34,584 bases of DNA, taken from the NCBI GenBank assembly GCA_964462295.1, contig CAYWXH010000016.1, positions 1-34,584 of the forward strand. The letters run 5' to 3'. The notes below the pieces were generated by a model. The model did no database searches. It was given only the letters and a program-made list of their open reading frames with translations, and had not been told where the DNA came from. Positions 17,510 to 25,781 of this stretch are shown here, in pieces (position 1 is the first letter of the stretch; the number at the start of each line of letters is the position of its first letter). The translations under genes were made by a program, and so were the position numbers. This stretch comes from JALVIU01 sp964462295. Lineage in GTDB: Bacteria > Atribacterota > JALVIU01.

Positions 17510-17538
17510 ATTTTATATAAACCCTATATCTATGTCAA
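17510..17538 (-). promoter_or_regulatory. Sigma70-type promoter of the valS operon
   Basis: On the minus strand, TTGACA (17538-17533) is followed after 17 bases by TAAAAT (17515-17510). The -35 box overlaps the last codons of the preceding gene (stop at 17532-17530). The start is expected near 17503, giving a leader of about 56 bases, too short for a T-box but containing the hairpin at 17477-17494. Confidence 0.7.
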
Positions 17539-18159
17539 TACATTAATACTATTTCTCACCTGGTTTTTTACAGATGAGACTATACTTTCTGCAAGTTTTT
17601 TCCCCGAGGGGCTATTTTTCAATTCCTTAGCCAGGCTAATCATGGCCTTGTATGCCTTTATAGCCTCTTTTACCCTTGGGTCAGAAACATTATTTTCTAC
17701 CTTACTTAAGGTTGTATCTATCTCTTGTTCTACCTCTTTGAGGTCTTTGTCTATCTTTAGGTCTTTTATATATTTAGTAAGGTCTTTATTATCTTTATAA
17801 GTACCTTCTGAAACATCATTTTTATTATTTTCGTCTTCAGTATCTATTATTCCGTAATGATTCGGATAAAGGGGAGGTGCTACTCCCTTTTTGCCAGGAT
17901 AGATTACCTTTACCTCTGAGTATCCAGATGAAGCTGCTATAAAACTACCCCTTCTTGTATAGTTTAAATGAAGGTGTTCATAGACCACAATTCCGCCCTT
18001 GCTCCATGCATCATACTTCATCCGAGCAAGATTGGCAGCTTCATGTGAGGCCACATGCATAACACTCTCTCGTGCCTTTACAGGCAAAGTTGGCCCTACC
18101 TCTCCCGGGTCAAGCCTATAATACATATAGGGATCAGATAAGGAAACATTCCTTATCAT
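17530..18159 (-). CDS. Unrecognised protein after ftsZ; N-terminal half resembles a degenerate SprA-related metalloprotease
   Basis: The 209-residue protein has no signal peptide and no membrane segment. The ATG at 18159 is behind GGAGATGGGG. The N-terminal half (about 30-85) shows an HE motif, ASHEAANLARMKYDAWSKGG, followed by a beta-like stretch (EHLHLNYTRRGSFIAASSGYSEVKV). This spacing recalls SprA-related putative metalloproteases (HExxH, then GG, a YxY stretch and GEV), but the second zinc histidine is replaced by N43, so it may be non-catalytic. The middle (about 100-122) is acidic and low complexity. The C-terminal half (122-205) is lysine/glutamate-rich and predicted helical. It follows ftsZ by 15 bases and is the last gene of the dcw transcript. 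A division-linked role is inference from position only. Confidence 0.8.
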   Translation of the reverse strand: MIRNVSLSDPYMYYRLDPGEVGPTLPVKARESVMHVASHEAANLARMKYDAWSKGGIVVYEHLHLNYTRRGSFIAASSGYSEVKVIYPGKKGVAPPLYPNHYGIIDTEDENNKNDVSEGTYKDNKDLTKYIKDLKIDKDLKEVEQEIDTTLSKVENNVSDPRVKEAIKAYKAMISLAKELKNSPSGKKLAESIVSSVKNQVRNSINVLT

Positions 18160-18174
18160 AAAAACCCCATCTCC

Positions 18175-19305
18175 TTATCTCTTTATTCCACCTGGCACAT
18201 AAAGTGGTGCCTCTGATGGTCTTAAATCATCCAGATCATCTTCCCTAGAGACTACACTCTTTCTCCTATAACGGGGAGAAGAACCATTACCACCTTCCTC
18301 GGCCTCTATTCCCACCTCTTCTATATCAGAAAGCTCTTCTTGATATTCACTATCTTCGAAACCTGTTGCAATAACCGTAATCCTTACCTCATCTTTTAGG
18401 TTATCATCATATCTGAATCCCCAAATAATATGAGAATCAGGCGATGTCTCTTTACGCACATACTCTGCTGCCTCATTTACCTCATCCATCCTTAAGTCTC
18501 TTGATGCTACAAAATTCATAAGTACTCTCTTTGCACCTTTTATAGATGTCTCTAAAAGCTTTGAACTTATAGCATTGGAAGCAGCCTTGACGGCCCTACT
18601 CTCACCGCTTCCGGTACCTATACCCATAAGGGCTGTTCCCGCATTTTTCATTATAGTTTTCACATCTGCAAAGTCAAGATTTATTACACCTTTCAATGTT
18701 ATAAGATCAGATATGCCCTGGACACCATTTAGAAGTACCTCATCAGCAAGTCTAAAGGCCTCATCAATGGAAAGCTTGTTATCATTTATTTCGATGAGCC
18801 TCTGATTTGGTACTACGATAAGTGCATCTACCTTGTTTCTTAAATCCCTAATCCCTCTCTCTGCAATCTCTCCTCTCTTTGCACCTTCAAAAAGAAAAGG
18901 TCTTGTTACCACAGCTATAGTAAGGGCCTCAGCCTCTTTTGCAATCTCTGCTATCACAGGTGCAGCACCTGTTCCCGTACCACCACCCATACCTGCAGTA
19001 ATAAATACCATATCAGCCCCTTCTACAAGTTTTTTTAACTTTTCCCTATCCTCTTCGGCAGCCTTTTTTCCTACCTCAGGGTCAGAGCCTGCACCAAGGC
19101 CTTTTGTCAATTTGTTCCCTATTTGAAGCTTATTTTCTGCATTGGATTCTAATAGGGCCTGTGCATCTGTATTTACTGCAACAAACTTTACCCCTTTAAG
19201 CCCTGCCTCGATCATCCTATTTACTGCATTACATCCTCCACCACCAACTCCAATCACTCTAATATCCGCATGGATATCCAACTCCTCAGATATACCCCTA
19301 TACAT
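18175..19305 (-). CDS. ftsZ: Cell division GTPase FtsZ
   Basis: Tubulin-like GTPase that forms the Z ring. The 376-residue protein has the GTP-binding T1 loop GVGGGGCNAVNRM (19-31) and the tubulin signature GGGTGTGAAP (107-116). The polymerisation T7 loop is seen as INLDFADVKTIM. The linker is short and acidic. The C-terminal peptide ends EAPLYVPGGIKR, a departure from the usual D(I/V)P.FLR pattern that binds FtsA and other partners. The ATG is preceded by AAGGAGG, and the gene lies 23 bases after ftsA. Confidence 0.98.
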   Translation of the reverse strand: MYRGISEELDIHADIRVIGVGGGGCNAVNRMIEAGLKGVKFVAVNTDAQALLESNAENKLQIGNKLTKGLGAGSDPEVGKKAAEEDREKLKKLVEGADMVFITAGMGGGTGTGAAPVIAEIAKEAEALTIAVVTRPFLFEGAKRGEIAERGIRDLRNKVDALIVVPNQRLIEINDNKLSIDEAFRLADEVLLNGVQGISDLITLKGVINLDFADVKTIMKNAGTALMGIGTGSGESRAVKAASNAISSKLLETSIKGAKRVLMNFVASRDLRMDEVNEAAEYVRKETSPDSHIIWGFRYDDNLKDEVRITVIATGFEDSEYQEELSDIEEVGIEAEEGGNGSSPRYRRKSVVSREDDLDDLRPSEAPLYVPGGIKR

Positions 19306-19328
19306 GACAACCTCCTTACTTTAAAAGC

Positions 19329-20564
19329 TTAAAATATATCCCCAAATATTTTTTTCACCATCTCTACTATCTTATCAAATGGACCTCTATATCTTAATTC
19401 TCTCTCTTCCATATTTTTAAATCCATAAAGCAAAAGTCCCATAAGGGTAGAATGAATAGGGCTATTTATCATTTCAAACAGGGCCCCCGTATAGTTTGGA
19501 AATCCTATCCTTACATTTGTCTCAAAAACCCTCTCTGCCACCTTATCTACACCTTTTAAGAGGGAAAATCCACCAGTAAGCACCACACCGCCATTTCTTA
19601 TATATCTTAGATATCCAGATTTTTCAAGGGCCCTTTTTGCCAAAGAGAGAAGTTCTACCGCCCTTGCCTCTATCACACGACTGAGTTCATAAACACTTAT
19701 CTCCCTCTGTTGAACTCCGGCCACATCTACCTTTACGGTAGCATTTTTGTCTATAAATTCCGGTAGTGCATTTCCATGTGCAATCTTTAATTTCTCCGCA
19801 TCGGTAAAGGAAAGCTTAAAACCTATAGATATATCATTTGTAATATACCTTGACCCTCCTGGAATCACACGGGTATAGACAAGACTTCCATCGCTAAATA
19901 CCCCTACATCTATGGTACCACTACCTATGTCCAAAATAGCAGTACCTTGCTCTTTCTCTGCAAGAGATAGTGTAGCCTCACCAGCGGCAAGGGCATTTAC
20001 CACCATATCGCTTACGAAAAGGTCTGCATTATCAAAAGCAGTTCTTAAATTTCTTATAGAAGTGGGGTTACTTGTAACTATTAGTGCATCTACTTCCAAT
20101 TTTGTCCCTGACATATTTACTGGATTCTGAATACCACTTTCACTATCTACAATAAAATTTCGGGGAAGAACATGTATAATCTCTTCTTCTCCTCCAGATG
20201 CCGCATTTACCCTTGCAGCATCGATAACCCTTTTTACATCTGCCTCAGTAATTATAGACCCTCTTCCCCGTGATATATTAACAGTAGCATTACTATCAAA
20301 AGACTTGATATGCTTTCCAGAGACATTTATGATAACATCTCTTATCCTTACCTTTCCTGCCATATCTATGGCCTTATCAACGGCATCTATTATGGTATCT
20401 GTAGCCTCATCAATATTTACAATAATCCCTGCATTGATACCTTTAGAATCAGTTGTAGCAGCACCTATCAACTCAATATTTTGCTCATCCACTAACTCGG
20501 CTATAGCCACACTTGTCTTTGAAGTACCAAGGTCAATTCCTACTATCTTATCATATTTACTCAT
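19329..20564 (-). CDS. ftsA: Cell division protein FtsA
   Basis: Actin-like membrane tether for FtsZ. The 411-residue protein has the phosphate loop GIDLGTSKTSVAI (about 9-21), the second phosphate motif ILDIGSGTIDVGVF (around 210) and the adenosine motif VVLTGGFSLLKGV. The SHS2/1C domain lies between the first two. The last 15 residues (KIVEMVKKIFGDIF) form an amphipathic helix, as expected for the membrane-targeting sequence. GGGGGAAT precedes the ATG. It follows ftsQ by 16 bases. Confidence 0.97.
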   Translation of the reverse strand: MSKYDKIVGIDLGTSKTSVAIAELVDEQNIELIGAATTDSKGINAGIIVNIDEATDTIIDAVDKAIDMAGKVRIRDVIINVSGKHIKSFDSNATVNISRGRGSIITEADVKRVIDAARVNAASGGEEEIIHVLPRNFIVDSESGIQNPVNMSGTKLEVDALIVTSNPTSIRNLRTAFDNADLFVSDMVVNALAAGEATLSLAEKEQGTAILDIGSGTIDVGVFSDGSLVYTRVIPGGSRYITNDISIGFKLSFTDAEKLKIAHGNALPEFIDKNATVKVDVAGVQQREISVYELSRVIEARAVELLSLAKRALEKSGYLRYIRNGGVVLTGGFSLLKGVDKVAERVFETNVRIGFPNYTGALFEMINSPIHSTLMGLLLYGFKNMEERELRYRGPFDKIVEMVKKIFGDIF

Positions 20565-20580
20565 TACGATTCCCCCAGAC

Positions 20581-21318
20581 CTATTTTCCTATTATACCTT
20601 TTTTATATCTCAAATCCAATACTTTTAAATATTTAGCCTTTGTTTTTATAATTTTCCTCAATATCAAAAATTTTTTCTTATCTTTTATATCTTTAGACCC
20701 ACCCATAATTACAGTAAGACCATTTTTTAGGTAAAACCTCATATATCCTTCTTCTATTATCTCTACCTTTTTGAGAAGATTAGGAAAATTTTCTTTAAAT
20801 ACTCTGACAATATATATAGTATCACATACCAGACTATTTTCAATCCTTTTTCCCAAAGAAATTTTAGAAAAATCTATTTTTTTATATACGACAGTTTCTA
20901 AAAAAGGAAACTTTTTAATATTTTTCGTAAGTACTATACATCTACTATTTAAGACTACACCTTCTTTACTATTGGTTAAAATACAAAAGGGTGTCCTCTC
21001 TTTTACTATTATGGAAATCCCGTGAAAGAACCTTTTCTTTACCGTAACATCCTCTATCCAGGGATTTTTCTTTATATTTTGCCTAATCTTAGATGTATCT
21101 AATAACAACAAATTTACCCCTGGTTTAAGTTTAGCAAGTGATACTATGTAATTTGGCGAAAGCACCTTAAAACCATCAACACTTACCTCTCTTAAAGCAA
21201 GATAGTCTGTAGTAAATAGAAAAATAGCACCTTTATAAAGCAAAAAACCAAAGATAATATAATAAAATATAACCTTTTTCCAATTAATACCGCTATCTTT
21301 ATGTCTTTTTTTACTCAA
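20581..21318 (-). CDS. ftsQ: Cell division protein FtsQ/DivIB (POTRA domain)
   Basis: Bitopic divisome protein that works with FtsL and FtsB. The 245-residue protein has a short basic cytoplasmic tail (MSKKRHKDSGINWKK), one membrane segment (about 16-36) and a POTRA domain (about 43-110: LREVSVDGFKVLSPNYIVSLAKL.. NPWIEDVTVKKRFFHGISIIVKER). The start is a TTG that overlaps the murB stop as TTGA. Sequence is poorly conserved, as usual for this family, but the murB-ftsQ-ftsA-ftsZ position makes the call firm. Confidence 0.93.
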   Translation of the reverse strand: MSKKRHKDSGINWKKVIFYYIIFGFLLYKGAIFLFTTDYLALREVSVDGFKVLSPNYIVSLAKLKPGVNLLLLDTSKIRQNIKKNPWIEDVTVKKRFFHGISIIVKERTPFCILTNSKEGVVLNSRCIVLTKNIKKFPFLETVVYKKIDFSKISLGKRIENSLVCDTIYIVRVFKENFPNLLKKVEIIEEGYMRFYLKNGLTVIMGGSKDIKDKKKFLILRKIIKTKAKYLKVLDLRYKKGIIGK

Positions 21319-22253
21319 TCTTTACAACCTATTATCTCTACTTCTTCTAATAGGGTTATACCGGTTTTTTCCTTTATAACTTTCTTAATATATAAAATAA
21401 GTTCTTCTATGTCTTTTGCACTTGCATTTCCTGTATTTTCAATAAAATTTGCATGCACCCAAGAAACCCTGGCACCACCCATTTTTATTCCTTTAAGCCC
21501 TGCATCTTCGATAAGTTTTCCAGCATAGTACCCTTTTGGATTTTTGAATATAGAACCTGCAGTTTTCGCCCCTATAGGTTGGGTCTCTCTCCTTATTCTA
21601 CTAATCTCTTTCATTTTCTCAAAAATAAGATTCGGATCACTTTTTTCTCTCACAGAGAACCTCACAGAAAGTACTATCTCCTTTTTTCTTCTCAATATGC
21701 TATCTCTGTATGAAAATTCTAATTCTTCTTTTGAATACCTATTTTTCTTTCCATCATAAGTAATAGTAATTACCTCTTCTATATAATCCGATATAGTAGC
21801 CCCAAAGGCACCTGCATTCATAACCGTGGCACCACCTATTGTCCCTGGTATCCCCCATGCAAATTCGAAACCAGATATTCCATGTTCCATAAGGAGTTTC
21901 GAAAAAAAAGGCATAGAAACTCCAGCACCTACAATTACACTTTTCCCTTCAAATCTAAAATCTTTTAATCCTTTTTTTAAGCTTACAACTATACCCCTGA
22001 TACCTCTATCTCTTACAAGAAGATTTGTTCCCCTTCCAATAAAGGTAAGGGGTATTTGAAGACTTTTTGCAAAATCTATAAGGTTTATTATATCTTCCTC
22101 ATCTTGAGGAAAGATAAATATATCTGCCTCTCCCCCTACTTCAAAAGATGTAATATTAGCTAACGGAAAATCCTCTAAAACTTCTCCCTTAATTATTTTT
22201 TTAAGTTCTCTTATATCAGACAACAAATAGTCCTTCTTTGATTGAATGCGCAA
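21315..22253 (-). CDS. murB: UDP-N-acetylenolpyruvoylglucosamine reductase
   Basis: FAD/NADPH enzyme that makes UDP-MurNAc. The protein has up to 312 residues. The FAD-binding domain has ITSFEVGGEADIF, FIGRGTNLLVRDRGIRGIVV and GIPGTIGGATVMNAGAFG; the C-terminal substrate domain has PIGAKTAGSIFKNP, AGKLIEDAGLKG and SWVHANFIENTG. The start is uncertain. A TTG at 22253 (behind GAGGG) overlaps murC by 38 bases, and another TTG at 22223 behind AAGAAGGA would shorten the protein by 10 residues and overlap by 8. Both precede the conserved region. Confidence 0.95.
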   Translation of the reverse strand: MRIQSKKDYLLSDIRELKKIIKGEVLEDFPLANITSFEVGGEADIFIFPQDEEDIINLIDFAKSLQIPLTFIGRGTNLLVRDRGIRGIVVSLKKGLKDFRFEGKSVIVGAGVSMPFFSKLLMEHGISGFEFAWGIPGTIGGATVMNAGAFGATISDYIEEVITITYDGKKNRYSKEELEFSYRDSILRRKKEIVLSVRFSVREKSDPNLIFEKMKEISRIRRETQPIGAKTAGSIFKNPKGYYAGKLIEDAGLKGIKMGGARVSWVHANFIENTGNASAKDIEELILYIKKVIKEKTGITLLEEVEIIGCKD

Positions 22254-23631
22254 CTTCTATACCCTCTTCCCAAATATCTCCTGCCCCCATGAATAATAAA
22301 AGATCTCCTGGTTCAAGAAGTTCTAATACCCTATCAGGAATTTCTTTCTTATTAGGTATGTATTCTATATTGGTATATCCATTTTTCGTCATCTCTTCAT
22401 AGATAAGACGAGAAGATACACCTCTTATAGGTTTCTCTCCTGCGGGATATATCTCTGTAAGAAATACAAAATCGGCATCTCCAAATGAGTTTGCAAATTT
22501 TTCTTTTAGATAAAAGGTGCGAGTATATCTATGGGGTTGAAAAATTGCTATCACCCTTTTGCCTCTATGGGCCCAACCCCTCCTTGCAGCTGCGAGAGTT
22601 GCTTTTATCTCAGTAGGATGGTGGGCATAATCATCTACCACAAGGATATCATCATCTTCATATAATACCTGAAATCTCCTTGAAGCCCCTCTAAATCCTT
22701 CAAGCACCTTAGCTATATCTCGAAACTCTAGCCCAATATTTAGACCCACTCCGATAGCTGCAAGGGCATTACATACATTGTGTTTCCCTGGCACATTAAG
22801 TTTTAATTCTCCAATAGGTCTTCCATCTATATATACGGTAGAAAGTGAGCTAAACTCAGAAAGGTGATCTATTTTTGCAAAAATATGTGCACTCTCTTCT
22901 ATTCCATAGGTAACAATCTTTCCTTGATAATTTTTGATTATTTCTCTTATATTATAACTATCCCTACAAACCACAATTCCACCTTCTGGGGAAACCTGTT
23001 TAACAAATGCAGAGAATGCCTTTTTTATATTTTCTAAATTTTTATAATAATCTAAGTGGTCATCCTCTATATTGGTAATAACTGCCATATGAGGGAAAAG
23101 CTTTAAAAAAGATCCATCACTTTCATCCCCTTCTGCAATAAGATAGTCTCCATATCCCAATTTTGCATTTCCTCCAATATCATTTAACTCTCCCCCAATA
23201 AGGACAGTTGGGTCTAATCCAGTTTTTTCAAATACCAGAGAAATCATAGAAGTTGTAGTGGTTTTCCCATGTGAACCTGTAACAACTACACCCTTTTTAT
23301 CTCTCATGAGGATATTTAGCATCTCTGCCCTCTGTACAACAGGGATATTTGCCTGTTTTGCCTCAATAAGTTCTCTGTTATTTCCTGGAATAGCCGAAGA
23401 AACTACAACCAAACCGGTAATATCTGTATTAAAACCATTATGACCTTTCCAGATAATTGCGCCTTTATCCTTTAGTTTCTTGGCAAGTCCATTTAACTTA
23501 AGGTCAGATCCGCTTACCTTACAGCCCATTTCCAAAAGTACTGCAGCAATGGCACTCATTCCCGCGCCACCTATCCCGATAAAATGAGTATACTTCGACC
23601 TACACCAATTAATATATTTAGATATATCCAT
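22216..23631 (-). CDS. murC: UDP-N-acetylmuramate--L-alanine ligase
   Basis: Adds the first amino acid of the peptide stem. It has 471 residues, full length. The N-terminal UDP-binding loop is HFIGIGGAGMSAIA (16-29) and the ATP loop VVTGSHGKTTTTSMI (about residue 115). The aminoacyl-ligase centre is seen in TNIEDDHLDYY and VDDYAHHPTEIKATL. The start abuts the murG stop (TAAATG), with GGGG in the murG tail as ribosome site. murC, murB and ftsQ follow each other with overlaps. Confidence 0.97.
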   Translation of the reverse strand: MDISKYINWCRSKYTHFIGIGGAGMSAIAAVLLEMGCKVSGSDLKLNGLAKKLKDKGAIIWKGHNGFNTDITGLVVVSSAIPGNNRELIEAKQANIPVVQRAEMLNILMRDKKGVVVTGSHGKTTTTSMISLVFEKTGLDPTVLIGGELNDIGGNAKLGYGDYLIAEGDESDGSFLKLFPHMAVITNIEDDHLDYYKNLENIKKAFSAFVKQVSPEGGIVVCRDSYNIREIIKNYQGKIVTYGIEESAHIFAKIDHLSEFSSLSTVYIDGRPIGELKLNVPGKHNVCNALAAIGVGLNIGLEFRDIAKVLEGFRGASRRFQVLYEDDDILVVDDYAHHPTEIKATLAAARRGWAHRGKRVIAIFQPHRYTRTFYLKEKFANSFGDADFVFLTEIYPAGEKPIRGVSSRLIYEEMTKNGYTNIEYIPNKKEIPDRVLELLEPGDLLLFMGAGDIWEEGIEVAHSIKEGLFVV

Positions 23632-24684
23632 TTATTGGTCCCCTTTCTGTTCTCTAATAAATTTTATCATGGATTTAGCTATTTTCTCTTTCGATTTCCT
23701 AAATAAAAATTTAAATGATTTATGATTTAAAGATTTCAATTTTTTTCTATTTCCTAAAATATTATAAATCTCTTTCCATAATAAATCAACTTCTATTTTC
23801 CTATCTTCCAATAAAATTGCCATACCACATTTAACAAGCAATGAGGCATTAAAGTACTGATGGTTTTCTTTTGCTAAAGGATACGGTATCAAAATAGCGG
23901 GTAAACCAAAATATCCTATCTCAGATACAGTAAGCGCCCCTGCTCGAGAGATGACCAAAATAGCCCTCTTATAAAACTCCTCCATATTATTTACATATGG
24001 ATACACTCTTAACATTTTCTTGTCTTCATAAGGCAAAAACCTTTCATAATCATCCTTTCCTGTAATAAGGATAAATCTATAGCCAAAGGAAATTTTGTTC
24101 TCCCTTATAAATTTTACAACACCCACAACTGCCTCGCTTATCTTCCTTGCCCCCAAACTTCCCCCAAAAACAAGTATATCCCTCCTTTGGTTGTATAATT
24201 TGTTATCTTCTTTAAATCTTAATGGATTCCCTGTAACTGATATTCGATCTTTAAACTTTATATAAGAAGAAGATTCTCCATATCCCAAAAAAACCTTATT
24301 CACACGTCCCTGCAAAAGGCGAGTAGCTACCCCTGGTACCACATTTTGCTCCTGAAGAAAGGTAGGAATTCCAAACAAATTTGCCCAAAAAATCATAGGA
24401 AATGATATATAACTCCCTAAACCAAAAACAAAATGTGGTTTATATGAAATTAGTATAGATAAAGATTCCACAAAACCGATAAAAAATTTTATACCCCCAC
24501 TTTTTATATTAATACCTATAAATGGAAACCCCTCTTTTTTATAAATATCTCTCTCCATCTCCCTATTGCGTCCCACAAATAGTATGTCAATATTAGGATA
24601 TCTTTTTTTAAGCTCTTTACCTACTGCGATCCCTGGATAGATATGCCCTCCTGTACCACCTGCAATAATTATTCCTCTTATCAT
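23632..24684 (-). CDS. murG: UDP-GlcNAc--lipid I N-acetylglucosaminyltransferase
   Basis: Turns lipid I into lipid II at the inner face of the membrane. The 350-residue protein has the N-terminal glycine loop GGTGGHIYPGIAVG (9-22), the second-domain loop VFGGSLGARKISEAV and the UDP-GlcNAc site region SRAGALTVSEI plus PYPLAKENHQYFNA. The start overlaps the ftsW stop as ATGA. Base use is somewhat more A-rich than in murC, but nothing suggests transfer. Confidence 0.97.
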   Translation of the reverse strand: MIRGIIIAGGTGGHIYPGIAVGKELKKRYPNIDILFVGRNREMERDIYKKEGFPFIGINIKSGGIKFFIGFVESLSILISYKPHFVFGLGSYISFPMIFWANLFGIPTFLQEQNVVPGVATRLLQGRVNKVFLGYGESSSYIKFKDRISVTGNPLRFKEDNKLYNQRRDILVFGGSLGARKISEAVVGVVKFIRENKISFGYRFILITGKDDYERFLPYEDKKMLRVYPYVNNMEEFYKRAILVISRAGALTVSEIGYFGLPAILIPYPLAKENHQYFNASLLVKCGMAILLEDRKIEVDLLWKEIYNILGNRKKLKSLNHKSFKFLFRKSKEKIAKSMIKFIREQKGDQ

Positions 24685-25781
24685 CTATTGATCTCCACAT
24701 ATCTTGAAATATTTAAAAGTACCCCTATCGAAAAAAGGGTAAGGAGCAAAGATGTACCCCCATAACTTACAAGAGGAAGATTCAATCCCGTAACAGGAAA
24801 CACCTTTACATTTACCCCTACATTTATAAAGAAATCTACGGCAATTTTAGTAGTTAAGCCAAAGGCAAGTAGTGATCCAAATCTGTCAGGAACTAAAAGA
24901 GAAACCCTTATTCCCCTAATAATAAGGACAAAAAATAAAATAAATAAAAATAGTATACCCAAAAACCCCAACTCCTCGCCAATAATAGATAAAATAAAAT
25001 CTGTATGCGCACCAGGGAGATAGAAAAATTTCTGCCTACTTGCCCCTAAACCTACTCCAAAAAGCCCTCCAGAACCCAAGGCAATGAGTGCCTGAATGAT
25101 ATGGAAACCTCTGCCCAATGGCTCTTTCCATGGGTTTAAAAATGTAAGTATCCTATCTCTCCTATAGGGTTCACTAAATATAAACCAAGCAAGTACAGGA
25201 GTAGAGATGGTTCCCAATAAAAATAGATGAAAAAGGTTTGCCCCTCCTACTAATATCATAAAACCAGATATTACCCCCTCAGAAAGGGCTGTGCCCATAT
25301 CTGGTTCCAAAAGTATAAGAAGAAATACCATACCAACAATCGTAAGGACTGGTAAAAGACCTTCTACAAAATTTCGTATCCTTTTTCCCTTTCTATCCAT
25401 ATAGTCAGCTATATAAAAAATAAGTGAAATCCTTGCAAGTTCAGAGGGTTGAAAGGAAAAAGCGCCAAATCTTAGCCACCTCCGAGAACCTCCCACTACT
25501 TTACCCACACCAGGGAAAAGCACAAGTACAAGTAGAACCAAAGAGCCAACAAGAGAGAGGAATATATACTTCCTATATTTCTCATAAGGAAAAGAAACAG
25601 CACCAAAGAGTGCTCCAAGTCCCAAAATTGCACCGATCAACTGTCGTTTTAAAAAATAGGCGCTATCCTTATACCAAACAAGCGAAAAAACTGAGCTTGA
25701 ACTATAGACCATCACAAGCCCAAAACCTAATATAACAATAGCAATGAAAAAAAGTACAAAATCAGGCTCCCGTACCTTCAT
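24681..25781 (-). CDS. ftsW: Septal peptidoglycan polymerase FtsW (SEDS family)
   Basis: Multi-pass membrane glycosyltransferase that polymerises lipid II at the septum together with FtsI. The 366-residue protein has about ten membrane segments. SEDS signatures are present: VMVYSSSSVF near the N-terminus, FQPSELARIS and VTGLNLPLVSYGGTSLL near the C-terminus. GAGG precedes the ATG, and the start lies 20 bases inside murD. In this neighbourhood it is FtsW rather than RodA. Confidence 0.96.
   Translation of the reverse strand: MKVREPDFVLFFIAIVILGFGLVMVYSSSSVFSLVWYKDSAYFLKRQLIGAILGLGALFGAVSFPYEKYRKYIFLSLVGSLVLLVLVLFPGVGKVVGGSRRWLRFGAFSFQPSELARISLIFYIADYMDRKGKRIRNFVEGLLPVLTIVGMVFLLILLEPDMGTALSEGVISGFMILVGGANLFHLFLLGTISTPVLAWFIFSEPYRRDRILTFLNPWKEPLGRGFHIIQALIALGSGGLFGVGLGASRQKFFYLPGAHTDFILSIIGEELGFLGILFLFILFFVLIIRGIRVSLLVPDRFGSLLAFGLTTKIAVDFFINVGVNVKVFPVTGLNLPLVSYGGTSLLLTLFSIGVLLNISRYVEINR

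Noticed and set aside
17447..17530. T-box riboswitch in front of valS
   Set aside because: The predicted leader is about 56 bases and holds one palindrome. A T-box needs roughly 150 bases or more with a specifier loop, and no such structure fits.
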